Shown here: positions 12,851-24,421 of the stretch, piece after piece | How positions within the stretch are numbered: position 1 is the stretch's first letter | How the letters are laid out: every line of letters begins with the position of its first letter | Source: Coriolopsis trogii | Taxonomy: Eukaryota; Basidiomycota; Agaricomycetes; Polyporales; Polyporaceae | Length of the DNA stretch: 64,000 bases | Assembly (NCBI GenBank): GCA_020543525.1 | Contig: JAHYIO010000031.1 | Coordinates: forward strand, 3,038,001 to 3,102,000 | Direction: 5' to 3' | Notes under the pieces: generated by a model | Seen by the model: only the letters and a program-made list of their open reading frames with translations | What the model was told of the DNA's origin: nothing | Database searches by the model: none | Made by a program: the position numbers and the translations under genes

Positions 12851-13868
12851 ATGTTGGGACACCCACCCCCCGCCTACCAGCAGCCTCCGCCGCAACAGCA
12901 GCAGCAGTCGCAGCCCCCGCCTCAGCCCCCGACGGCCGACCCCAATGCCCTCCACCACGCCCCGCCCCAGCCCCAGCCGCCAGGCACATTCCAGACTCTG
13001 CGGCTGCGAGATGACCCTCCCTCCGTAACGCAACAAGCCCCTCGCGCATCCCGCAAGCGTAAATCGCCCGCGACGGCCCCCACAGAAACAGGCCCTCCTC
13101 CACCGGCGGGACCAACAAACCCACCATCCGCGATGCATGCCCCGCCCCCAGGGATGCAACCACACGCGCTGCCCCCTCCTCATACGCTCATCCTTCCGCA
13201 CCCCCATCTCGCAGGCCACCCGATGCCCTATCCATATCCGCCGCCTCCTGGAGATTACACTCCGGGCGGGATACCCCCACCACATCCGGGACCCCCGCCC
13301 CCAGGCCATCCAGGCGCACCTCCACCACCACAGCAAGACCAGTCACGCCAGGCGGGCTCGTCCCAAGGCCGGACTCTCAGCCAGAGCAAACGAGCCGAAC
13401 AGAACCGGAAAGCGCAACGTGCGTTCCGAGAACGACGAGATCAGTGCGTCCCAATGTCTTTTTCCCCCATCGTCCGAGAACGAACCACTGACTGTATGCG
13501 CGTCCCGCCACTCGCACAGGCATGTCAAAACGCTCGAGTCGCGCTCTCAGCTCTTGGATGCTGCTCTGGCGTCTGCGGACGAGGCTAACAGGCGATGGGA
13601 GGAGTGTCGGACGATCGTTGATCAGCTCCGGATCGAGAATGCGACGCTCCGTGCTGCGCTGCAGGCCACCCAAGCCCAACTGATGGCTCTCAATCCGAAC
13701 GCGAACATTCCTATGCCTGATCCCAACGCACCCGGTGCGGTAAACGGCACAAACGGCACAAACGGTCCACCTCCTGGTCAGAATCCGTCGGCGGAGCAGG
13801 ATCAACAGGGAGGCAGGAACGAGGAGAGCCGTGATCAGGCACAGGCCGACGGTCAAGAGAACAAGTGA
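12851..13868 (+). CDS. Yap/AP-1-type bZIP transcription factor
   Basis: Nuclear DNA-binding regulator. Two exons (12851-13443 and 13520-13868; 76-nt intron) encode 313 residues. The N-terminal 180 residues are Pro/Gln-rich (including a Gln run), like an activation region. The basic region reads SKRAEQNRKAQRAFRERRDQ and contains NRKAQRAFR, the NxxAQxxFR signature of the fungal Yap/Pap1 group. It is followed by HVKTLESRSQLLDAAL and a coiled coil with leucine spacing (VDQLRIENATLRAALQAT). The intron splits the basic region from the zipper, and the frame works only when it is removed. The C-terminal tail is Asn/Gly/Pro-rich with NGTNGTNG repeats and ends without the Cys-rich redox domain of Yap1, so a role in oxidative stress is not shown. 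The first in-frame ATG of the exon was used as start; the frame is open a little further upstream without an ATG. Confidence 0.9.
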
Positions 13869-14602
13869 CGTGTAGACACAGTTGGTTTTTCCAGTCAAAC
13901 ATATATGTCGCTTTCTGGGGATCACGCCTGTACATGTTGTCATGGGTCGCGTAGCGCAAGGCATCTGCGTCTTGTCGGATCCACTTTGGGAGGTAGTCAT
14001 TTTACGATACTCTTTATTCTCGTACTTTGTCTACGAGTTCCTTTCGCGATTCCCTGTAGTCAAGTCAAGAAGATGTAGTATATAGTTCCAACTCGACATC
14101 CCTCCGAAATGTGTGGACCGAATCAAATACATGGCTACCCATTGGTCTGAACCAACCGGCGGAAGAAACTCATGGGGATGTGGGAGTTCTCGCCGCGGCC
14201 GCCGGTGAGCGTCGGCCTCATCCTTCGACATAGAATGTATACGGATTCAACATACCCACTGAGCTGCATAGACCATGGCAAGCATACAAAGTCAGATTCG
14301 CGAGCGCACGAGAATGGCTATATATGAACTTCAAGACAGCCTTTTCTACGAACTCGCGTCATGGGTCATATTGAAATGAACTCCTATTTTCAGCGGCAAC
14401 GCGTACAAGGACCTCGATATCACCAAAATGCTGTACCATCTCGAGAGCCGTACTCATGGGACTCGCTCGTAACAGCTGTCGTCCATTCCGGTGTTTGTCG
14501 TCTAGCGAAGAGACTCGACAGATACAATCCCTCCAATGCATGATACATGAGCAAGACGAGTTTAGAGCGCACGCACCATCGGCACCTTCATGTTATCTGC
14601 TT
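13869..14602. other. Intergenic between convergent bZIP and DUF6535-A genes
   Basis: Shared 3' region of two genes pointing toward each other (734 bp). Nothing recognisable was seen in it. Confidence 0.6.
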
Positions 14603-17289
14603 TCACTCCGTAGCCTCCGTCCTGTATACTTGCCGTAATGCCGATATCCAAGCGTTGCTCCGTTCCAACACATGCTGCTCATATCGTCCTGGTTTGGACT
14701 CCACGTAGCGCGTCAGAGCGTTGACCAGCCTGGGACCGACGACTCCGGCACGTTCTCCCTCGCACCGGAGTCTAGAGATGATGGCATCCACGTTTTCCAA
14801 AACGTGCCACTTTTCCCCTGCACGAGATGACCCATCATACTGTGTCGTCAAAACTCTAGAATGAGGAGGACGTACGGAGGAACCTCAAAAAGAGCAGAGG
14901 TAACGCCTCCCGCGCATATTCCCGAATCCTGTGCACGTTCGCATCGTCGTGGTTCCCGACTGCGAGTCTTGTCTGTATGGTACCGTCCATTCGTTCTCCC
15001 GCTTCGGTGTCAGGTGTGCTGCAAGCACTCAAGAGCAACTCTACGCCCCACTGGTATACCGTCGTGCCCGGCAACAACCAAGAAGGCACATGCGGATTGT
15101 CCTGGCCGATCTGCCCGCGCACCACGCTGTCCGCGACGGTCACGACTTGCGGAATCAGACGGTCAGCCAAACTCTGCGTCTCAATGACCAAGTAGGCCTA
15201 CGTCAAAACTCACTATACTTGCGCGCCGAGTCCGTGAGGACGATGCCGCACCTCTTCATGCTGCCCAGCTGATGGAGCATTTGCTGGAGCAACGTCTGCA
15301 GGTCTCGATGCTCGTCGATCGCTTTCCAGGCCGCCCTGAGCCCGTCCTCCTCGTACATGCGGTAACCGGTTCGCCTCCGCCGCCGTTGGGCCTCGGGCGT
15401 GCACGGCACGATTCGAGACAAATTGGTGAGGTGCAGGTTCGAACGAGCCGCGTCGAGCTGACAGGGGATAGTGGGCGTGTCGAGCCGACGCAGCATACAT
15501 CGAGCTAGAAGGTGCGTGTCCCATCTCTCCTGGGGCTGGTCTGGTGGGGAGGTGCAGCAGAGCGCGGCAAGGACGTCGCTGCAGAAATCCGGGGGCATCC
15601 TACGGAGCCAGTCATCGTAGTCGCGGCAGTCGGTTCCCTCCGTAACACCCCCGTTCTGTTCGGCGATGATCCCTTCGACACAGCGGACTACTTGTGCCGG
15701 AGTCAAGCCCGCGAAACATGCAGTAGCGTGGTCGGGGAGAGAGGCATCCGTGCTGGTGCTCAGAGCCCTTATCAGGATGGACACATCGAGGTCTTGAGCG
15801 GTCATCTGAACGTGATTCCGTTCTGATCTTCTGTAGTTGGGGACCGTGGCGCGGGTGGCTTCGACCCACGACGCGACTCGCACCATCCGCTCCTTGACCA
15901 GTATTTGGCATCGCCAGGCGAGCTTGATAGCGGACGTCAACAGCCGTCGAGTCTGCCTGCATGCCCTCTGCGCGGCAGTAGAGAGATGGTTCAACGGAGG
16001 AGAAAGCCGGATGCCGCTGATTTGGGATACCGCCCCGAGCCACTTCACTGCCGTGTTTCCCGACCTCTGCCAGCTGACGAAGACGACGGCGGTCGCAGCA
16101 AGGACTGCCCTGACAGTGGAGCGCACCAGCGGAGACAATATAGCCTGTATGTAGTGCTTGCTGTAACAGGTGGCGAGCGACTGAGGAGAGATATAGCAAC
16201 ACGTGCTGCTGAATGAGGGCAGTAACGTCGTGATCAGGGTGAATGCCATCAGGATCCCGATGAGGAGAGATGCGACAATGGACACAATGCGATTGAGTTG
16301 CCAGAGGAGGACTAGAAGTCCTGCAAAGAAGAGGACGAGCGCCACCAGCAGGAGGACAGGAACGATGGCGACGATCTCGCCAACGCGCCATTTGAGGAGG
16401 CCGTTTAGACGGTACTGCCGAAGACGTCCGGTGTCACCTGAGTTGTCGTATAGCCCAGAAATGGACTCGCTGAGCCATTGTTTGACTATGATCCCAATCG
16501 ACGCCGCTGCCAGACTGCAGATGAGGCTCGAGAACCAGAGTGCGTTGAGCCATACTGTCCACAGCTCTATCGAGGGCACCGGAACGGGATGCAAAGCAGG
16601 TGTATCGGTGGCGTTCGGGAAGGAGAAGCTTCGCATTTGTGTTGAGATTTGCTGAAGTGTGGCGAGGACGGGATCAGGAGGCGATGGAGCGAGCAATGGG
16701 TACGATTGCACATTGAACGCTGTCAGGATAGCTGAGAACAGTCCTGCCTGTCCAACCAGGGAGATCGGTTGGGATCCACGCTTGTATGGGTATGTAAAAT
16801 CAAGACTCACATATGTGAGGAGAGAGTCGATCTCCCTGTTCCAGCGTTGAACGAGGTCATCACTGTAAGCCTTGAGAGTACTGTCCATCTTGGACCATGC
16901 CTCGGACTTGGCTGCATCGGTGAAGAAGGTCCGTCTGTCATTCTCCCAGTAGTCCTAACGACCACCATGCCAGCTTGATGACCACATCTCGAGGAGATAG
17001 AGAAATTTACTCACATGCACGGACTTCGGTAGCCAGAAGGGAAGCTCTGGCCAATCCTGGATGTATGACGGTATATCTGGAGCCGTCGGGGACATCTATA
17101 AGGTCTCAACATCAGTCTCGATCCAATGACGAGTATAAAGTTAGGTACCTCATCGCTTCGTCTGGGACTTGCTGGGTCTCCGACATGATCAAGACTTGCT
17201 CTGGGCGGAGTAGTCAGCATTGGAAGATCCGCGTCGGGCGTGGATAGCGACGTGGTGAGGTACCTAGTGGTACAAGGAACAAGGGACAT
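14603..17289 (-). CDS. DUF6535 multi-pass membrane protein, copy A
   Basis: Basidiomycete-specific membrane protein family of unknown function. Six exons (17149-17289, 17015-17095, 16811-16954, 15214-16747, 14876-15145, 14603-14817) sum to 795 codons. After a short cytosolic N-terminus come the family hallmarks: AWSKMDSTLKAYSDDLVQRW, AGLFSAILTAFNVQSYPLL, PDPVLATLQQIS, WLNALWFSSLICSLAAASIG and IIVKQWL. These are followed by a strongly hydrophobic pair (IVAIVPVLLLVALVLFFAG and a stretch starting IVSIVASLLIGILM), giving about four membrane spans. The C-terminal 400 residues are soluble and mostly helical in character. Copy B at 20978-23274 is clearly homologous along the whole length and shares intron positions. 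The penultimate intron (15146-15213) ends in AAG rather than CAG or TAG, the weakest join in the model. Confidence 0.85.
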
Positions 17290-18528
17290 ACAAGGCGATC
17301 GGGTTCCCAGATATGAGAATCCTATGGGCCTTGGGGGTCGCTGCCGACTTGAACCTTGAGCTTGTTATATTATATGAGGCCCTTTGCCCACTCTGAATTT
17401 CTGCGCGTAACGGCCCCAGGCACCAGGGACTAAGAATGTGCGCGGAGTTTGTATTCTTGAGGCTATGCAGCTTGGAGCTGTAATCCGATTAAACATATAA
17501 TACATGCTCCGATGATCTGAACCAAAGCGGCAAATACCCCAGCTTTAAGTTAGTACTATGCATGCGGCATAATTGGAAGCAGGACGGAGGAGACTCACAG
17601 GAAGACTTCCACGTCTGAGGGATCAAAGCTGTTACGGAGACAGGCGACTCACATGGAGACACACCAAGGTGCACAGTCATAGTCACTAAACGAGTAACGT
17701 GCAGACTTTCGCGAATGCCTGTCATGAAGTTCAGTACCTGTTCACATGGAGGACTCAACACCAGTGGTCGCAATGTGACCATAAATACTTTGTTGTACCA
17801 TTTGGAGCTGTGAGGATATCGTTGAACGAGACAGTATAGAGAAAGGGCGTCGGCGGGATGATAAGCATTACGTAATCCTCATGTAGCACAGCCACTTCCA
17901 GTATTTTGAGCGGTGACTCGGAGCATGGCGACTCGTGCTTGTTTGACACCGGCACGTCTAGCATCTGCGACTATTGACCAGCTCAGACGGGCTTTGACTG
18001 CTATACAACGTGTCTATAACGCTTCTTGCTGCTGGTCACCTTCTTGTTTCGGGATGCAAGCGCTGCGAACCATGCCGCGGCCAGCTCCTCCAGCTCCGGA
18101 TCTAACTAGACTTCGACCACAAGGCTGACGAACGACAATCGCCGCCGTAGATCGGCTCTGCTATGTGCAAGCTCTCCTCGATGCTCTGCTCCAACTGCCA
18201 GCTATCCATGCAGCTCTATGCGACCCTCGGCCACGAGACGATCCTATCGACGGTCTCCCATGCCCCGAGGATTATCAACTCTCGAACATTACGGTGCAGG
18301 ATCCTACACTTCTGACTGTGGGAGCGCTTAGGGTACAATGCGGAGAAGCGAGATAACCGTGCCATGAAGGGTCTTGACACTTCCGAACCTGGCCTAGCGC
18401 TTTGTCCGCCTCGTTGGATGCCCCACTGTCCCCCAATCGTCGACTTGCCCGTTGTCTCTGCCCGTGACTTCTGTTTTTCACCTCTGCCTTAGCCCCCTTT
18501 GATTGACTCCTCATCTTCGTCTTGTGTC
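17290..18528. other. Intergenic between divergent DUF6535-A and STR2-like genes
   Basis: About 1.2 kb holding both promoters. Two short plus-strand open frames are present (beginning at the ATG near 17925, and around 18165-18356). They have no recognised domain and were not called. Confidence 0.5.
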
Positions 18529-20651
18529 ATGACGATCACACCTCATGCCATTATCAACCAACAAGGACCACTTGGCGCGTCGGTGCCTCCATTCACGCCT
18601 CATGCGCTCTCAGTCTCCTTTCCATCCTGGACAGACAACGTCGGATACATAAATGGAGAAAAGCGTGTTGTCGACAATATGCTCTCTGGATATCCTCGAT
18701 TTGTCATACCTCTGAACGTTCAAGCAGTGAGTCGAACTAACCATGTTCTTGTGTTCCTACTCAGCTCTGTATCTGTGCTCGTGCAGCTCGCAAAGGTGTG
18801 CCAACAGCGGTTCGGTGTGGCCGAAGAACAAGCCCTACTCTGTCCCTCTCGCAGAATCGCTGAACACTGCGCCGCCTTCTTTGCCGACCAATCCCCGGGG
18901 TCCCCTATCGCAACACGCCTCGTTGACTTCACCGTCCGCCCCGCAATCACCGATCCACCGACGGCCGCAGTGGTGCTGTATATCGTCTTCTATCCTCCAG
19001 AAGCACAGCCGCTTGCGAAAACGTTTTGGCAACACACTGGTCTTGGCATCTCGTCTCGATGGGCGGACCTCTGCCTCTGTCTACTCGGGGAAGAGACGTC
19101 TACCTCAAAGCACTTTGTTCTCGCCTTGGCACCCCACGCGGTCAGAATCGAGAACGGCCTGTGCAATGCTCCCACCGCTTCCCGCGAGCGTACTTCCTTT
19201 AGTGCGAGCGCACATTACGATAAAGGCAACGCCTCTGCAGGTTCGGGTGGGCAGCTACGCATCAGGGACGACGGAAATGTCATTGAGGGAAAATGGGGTG
19301 ACGCGGACGCGCTGCTAACGTCCGGTGCGGAAGCAAAGCGGGAAATCCGCCGGCGCATCGCCGACCTTGTCTCGAGAGACTCGCCCAGTCCATGTTCGCT
19401 GTCAAACGGGACAGCGGATGCGAAGGAACCGACCACGCGAGGTGGGCGGCACGTCGCCGAGGACGATGTTTTCTTGTTCCCTACTGGGATGTCAGCAATT
19501 TGGCACGCGCACCAGACAATACTCGGTGTCGAGGCTCCCGTCAAGAGTGTATGCTTTGGGTGCGTCTTCACACTCGCATTTCAGTGTGTGCCATGGTGAG
19601 CTTTCTTGCACTGATGCGACTCTTCATAGTTTTCCGTACTGCGACACCGTCAAGATCATGGAAAAATGGGGTCCGGGATGCTATTTCTACGGACATGCCG
19701 GCGAGGAAGACCTGGCTGAACTCGAGAGGGTTTTGCAAGATGAACGCAAGCGACATCCGTCCATCCCACCCATATCGGCGCTCTTCACCGAGTTCCCATC
19801 GAATCCGCGCTTGCGCTCGCCAGACCTATCGCGTCTCAGGGAACTCGCGGACGAATACGACTTTCCGATAATAGTAGACGAGACGATAGGGAATTTTGTG
19901 AACGTTAACGTCCTTCCGTATGTTGACGTCGTCGTCAGCAGCCTGAGCAAAATCTTCAGCGGGGCGGCGAATGTCATGGGTGGAAGGTACGCCCCATATT
20001 ATCTCCATTCCACCCAGATATGGACACTGAAGCCAAGCACGCCCCTACAGCCTCGTCTTCAACCCCAATGGGACTCACTACGACCGCATGAAGGCACATC
20101 TCACTGCCATCTTCGAAGACACCTACTTCGACGAGGACGCGCTCCACATGGAGTCCAACTCGCGCGATTTCCCAGGGCGCATCGCCGCTATCGACAACAA
20201 CGCGCTCGCCGTCTGCGAATACCTCCGCTCGCGCTCGGTCGCCTTCACTCCGCCAGGCGCCGACCTGACCCGCGACAGCGCTTCGTGCGCGATCAAGGAC
20301 ATATTCTATCCAAAGTGGGTCACGCCCGAGAACTACGACATCTGCAGGAGACGCGACGGCGGGTACGGCGGGCTGCTCACGCTCACGTTCGTCTCGATGG
20401 CTGCGTCGCATGCGTTCTATAACGCGCTCCCGTGCGCTAAGGGCCCGAGTCTTGGGACGAACTTCACGCTCTCGTGTCCGTACACCATCCTTGCGCACTA
20501 TTGGGAGCTCGAGTGGGCAGCTGGGTGGGGCGTCGAGGAGGGGATTGTGAGGATCAGTGTGGGACTGGAGGAGAGGGACACGCTTATGGGGTGGATGGAG
20601 ACAGCGGTGGAAGCGGCAGAGGCGGCGGTGTCTGGTACGATGGATGTGTAG
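18529..20651 (+). CDS. STR2: Cystathionine gamma-synthase, STR2 type (PLP-dependent Cys/Met metabolism enzyme)
   Basis: Expected to join cysteine with an activated homoserine to give cystathionine, the first step of the forward transsulfuration route to methionine; cytosolic. Four exons (18529-18726, 18787-19559, 19630-19986, 20051-20651) give 642 residues, close to yeast Str2 (about 640) and much longer than bacterial MetB, as is usual for this fungal subfamily. Visible features are [13 protein letters not shown] (cofactor-phosphate region), [25 protein letters not shown] (the Asp that pairs with the PLP ring nitrogen), and [19 protein letters not shown] with the Schiff-base lysine. The C-terminal part ([37 protein letters not shown]) is complete. 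The start is the ATG giving [12 protein letters not shown]. Two DUF6535 genes flank it on the opposite strand, with no evident functional link. Confidence 0.9.
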
Positions 20652-20977
20652 GGGACACGACCGGCTTGAGCAGCAGGTGAGCTAGTGATACGATGTGTAC
20701 GTTCTCATGTGTACCCGCTCGTGGCTGAACCACCTATGCCAGTAACAGAATCATATGTACGGAGTACAAGTTAGGGACTCAGAACATGCCTGATTGTCTA
20801 TCCTTCATAGCCCGTTCGGCCATTGGTCCCCTCCTGCAGCTCACGAGCGCCGCCGGACTCGGATGCAACTAGCATGTCTAGGTCTGTACTCAGAGCGGCT
20901 TCTCTTGGATGCTCGGAGATTCGTCCGTGCTGTGTGCCTATCGAGGTGCCATCCTGCAACGCACTGCCGGTTAGTTC
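20652..20977. other. Short convergent intergenic region
   Basis: 326 bp between the stops of the STR2-like and DUF6535-B genes. It holds only 3' untranslated sequence as far as I can see. Confidence 0.6.
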
Positions 20978-23274
20978 TCATTCGGTTCGACTACCATGGC
21001 GCACCCCACTAATCGACGCCGCGTCGTCACGGTGCGTAACCTCATGTTCCTCTTGCAGTGTCCTGATCCATTGCCTGTTCGCATTCGCCCAGATGTATGT
21101 CCCGGGTGACATGCATTCAAAGAAGTCGAGTCGGCGCACCAGGTGAGCGACCACCTCCTCGTCTATCAATCCGGCACGTTCCCCATATACCCGAACGATG
21201 TCAAGCAGGACGTTGATCTTGTCCCACCAGACACAAAGCGCCATCCAGTCAGTCGTGGCCGGTATCTTGGTCAGGACGGCTGTGAAGGTCTCTCGCGCGG
21301 TCCGTTGGATCTCGCGAATGGCCTCGACCTCGTTCCTTGTGTCAAACTCTGAGACAGCCAGGCCGGAGAGCCTCCCATGCTTCTTCTCAGTGGCTGAATC
21401 GTGCACGATGCAAGCACCTAGCAAGAGCTCCATGCCCACGAAGCGATCTTCATCCTTCCCGTTGTCGCTGCATTGGACGATATCCTGCGCAACAGACGCG
21501 ACTGCCCGCACGTCAACAAGATCGTGCGTTTTCAAACAGGCCTGGGGACGAACTCACTGTACTGACGAGTGATGCATCGCATGGGAATCTTGCCGTCTCG
21601 CGCTTGCGACAAACGATGGCGCATCTCTCTCAGGTAAATCCGCTGTGCGTCCGGGTCGTGGAGCGCGCTTGTGATATCTACCACATTGTCTGGAGCCCGA
21701 GAGTGTCCTTTCAGGAGGACAGAGAGATTGAGGAGGAGGAGGTTTAAGCGACTCGCATCTCCCATCGGGGAGACGACGTCCAGGCGCGAAATAATGCTAT
21801 GGACATCTTCGATCCAGCCAGGGTAAGCTTGCAGCGTCTCAGGCGAAGCGCATTCGAGCGCGACGAGGACGTCGCTGCACAAGTCCAGTGGAAGCTTGTG
21901 AATCCAGTCGCCGCGTCGAGGGCGAAGGCTCTCCCCAATGGGCTGGTGGTGTTCCGCGAACGCGCGGAAGCAGCGCAGGACCTGGTCCGGCGTCAAGTCC
22001 GTGAAACACGCAGTGGCGCTGTCGATAATAGAGTGGTCCACGATAGCAGGCAGCGCATGAGCGAGCGTGGACAGGTCTAGCTCGGCGCTGGACGCCTCGA
22101 CGTGGCTCAACTCCAATCTCCGATAGTCGCCGATGTGGATGAGCCGTGTGCGCAGCCATTGCACGACCGACTCAGCCCCCTGGGCGGCCGACTTCCTCCA
22201 GCTCGTGATTAGGCCGGAGGCCACAGGGATCTTCTTGATCCTCTCGCCGATATGACTCGTCATTGGCGCGAGCAACAATCCCATATACCGTTTCATGAAG
22301 AAGACGGCAAGCGACTGTGGTGAGAGATAGCAGCAACTGCGCGCGAAGGAAGGCAGTATTGTCGTAATGAGTGTGAATGCCAACAAAGCCCCGATAAGAG
22401 AGGATGCGACGATAGACACGGTGCCGTCTAGCTGCCACAGAAGAACGAGGAGTCCCGCAAAAAACAGGACAAGCCCGGCTTGCAACAGAACAGGGAGAAT
22501 GGCAACAATTTCAGCGACGTGCCACTTGAGAAGGTTATCCAGGCGTTGTTGTCGCAGGCGTGCGATCTGACGCGAATTACCGTAGAGTCCCGACTTGTAC
22601 TGGCTGATCCATTGCTTGACCATGATGCCGATAGACGCCGCGGATAGGCTACAGATGAGACTCGAGAACCAGAGCGCATTGAGCCAGATCACCCAAGGCT
22701 CTGTAGGGGGTGTCGCAGGCACTTCTATCGCAGGTGTGGTGGTAGCATTGACGAAAGGAGGATTGACCGAGAAGCTCTTCATCTGGGTAGAGATCTGCTG
22801 GAGTGTGGCCAGAACCGGGTCCGGGGACGATGGCACGAGAAGCGGGTAAGACTGGACGTTGAATGCAGTGAGGATTGCTGAGAACAGACCCGCCTGTTAA
22901 GCGCAAGATTTTCATCAGCCAAAACGACATACAGTAGCATCGCATGATTGCACATACATACGTGAGAAGTGCGTCAATCTCCCCGTTCCAGCGCTCGACA
23001 AGGTCGTCGCTGTATGCCCTCACCGTATCGGCCATCTTGGACCAGGCCTCAGTCTGATCTTCATCCGTGAACGACTTAGCCCTCCCTTCCTCCCAATGGG
23101 TCTGAATTGACCCAGTACTCAATGCTGTATACAACAGATCCAGTTAGGGCGTCGACCTACCGCATAGTCAGGTACCTTGAACTCCGGGTCGGGATTCTCG
23201 AGATAGACTATAACTTCGTCGCTGTCTACAGGAGTGCTACTCCTGATATATTCAGTGTTTTCTGAAGGCTCCAT
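20978..23274 (-). CDS. DUF6535 multi-pass membrane protein, copy B
   Basis: Same family and fold layout as copy A. Four exons (23161-23274, 22958-23101, 21558-22893, 20978-21501) sum to 706 codons. Shared landmarks are AWSKMADTVRAYSDDLVERW, AGLFSAILTAFNVQSYPLL, SPDPVLATLQQISTQMKSF, WLNALWFSSLICSLSAASIG and IMVKQWI, then two long hydrophobic stretches (IVAILPVLLQAGLVLFFAG and IVASSLIGALLAFTLITT). The last intron is 55-56 nt and joins RQY to IASVAQDIVQ, matching copy A's KY to IVTVADSVV. The start at MEPSENTEY is the first true ATG of the first exon; the frame is open upstream but lacks an ATG. The C-terminus differs from copy A more than the membrane part does. Function unknown. Confidence 0.85.
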
Positions 23275-24421
23275 CGGACCTGTGGTGTCGTTGTCGGAGA
23301 GAAAGGCCGGAAGCCTGTAGAGTAAGGTAAGTCGGGTGAAGGCAGGAGGAGCACTAGTCGTTCGCACGTGGGGTGCGAGTGAGTGGTACACTCTTATATT
23401 CTGCTACCATCCATCCCGGAGCGTCCCGCCGTGCACGGAATTTGTCTTCTTGATGCGCTGGCACAACCTCGCGTTGAATGCACTGTTGTACTGCCACTGG
23501 CGTTATGGATGTGCAGAAATTGACCGTCTGCCACCACGACGGGGAGATCGTGGCTGCTTGGGTTAAAACATAAGTATGGGCAGAGTAGCCCAAGTTCTGT
23601 AGAAGCGCAGAGCAGTAGTCAGTCGCCCGTGGCAATGCTCCCACAACGTTCAAATGTGTATAGACATACCTGCGCCGTCACGTAACGGCATTCCGCGCGA
23701 ACCTAATTGTACCGGGGCGAGGACGCCTTTTTCCCTCTGCGCCGTTTCGACTCGGCCGCATGACTCAAATCAACATGCAGAGCATTGCGAAAGAACTCAC
23801 CTAGTATGGCACGACGCGCGCGAATATGCGGAGTCAGGGTCCACAACACGATGTACAATGTTGTTCCATGGGCCATCTCAGGTTCTTCCTGAGGTCTAAA
23901 TGGGAATCCAGGGAGCCCAATTATGCTAGGAGTTGCAGTATGTGTTTCGAAGCTGAAGGTTTAGTTAAAGATACTCGTAGGGCGTCCCCGGCGCTGGGCC
24001 TCCGGCAACCACTGGCAGAGACTGGCAGTGGGATAGATTCTCACGTAATAGGCGCCTGTGCCCATAGCACCGATTCCGATCAAACATCCACTCGCGTGCA
24101 CTCTAGATCCAGCATGCCGTGTATAAGGTGAGTCACTGAATGTCCTCCCTAAGCCCATTGCAGCCTGCTGAGCAGAAGAGAAGCTGGAATTCACTGCGCA
24201 GCTCAACGACTTTCCAAATCTATATCGGCGATGTCCTTATCTTCCCACAGCATCGGTCAATCGAGTCAGTTTAGGTGTATCTCAATCTCGTCGGTGCCGC
24301 AGGCGAACCACCTGCTCATTGTCATACAAAGTTCGACAGTTGCGTGGTGCCCTGATAATTCCCTCCAATCCAGGTTGGTTCCTCTTCCCACACCCTCTCA
24401 TCTCTCACCGCATCCACTACC
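23275..24421. other. Intergenic between divergent DUF6535-B and DUF4419 genes
   Basis: About 1.15 kb with both promoters. No further gene is supported; the open frames are short and overlap in different frames. Confidence 0.55.

Noticed and set aside
14818..14875. Apparent frameshift and stop in the C-terminal part of DUF6535 copy A
   Set aside because: A normal 58-nt intron (GTACGT donor, GTGCAG acceptor) removes the stop, restores phase, and the total exon length becomes a multiple of three; the gene looks intact.
15430..15445. GGTTCGAA sequence resembling a tRNA B-box (also near 5510 and 62440)
   Set aside because: All lie inside coding exons and no cloverleaf-like A-box and stems are found around them.
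17925..18356. Two short plus-strand frames before the STR2-like gene
   Set aside because: No convincing joins, no family, and they lie in the expected promoter of the STR2-like gene.
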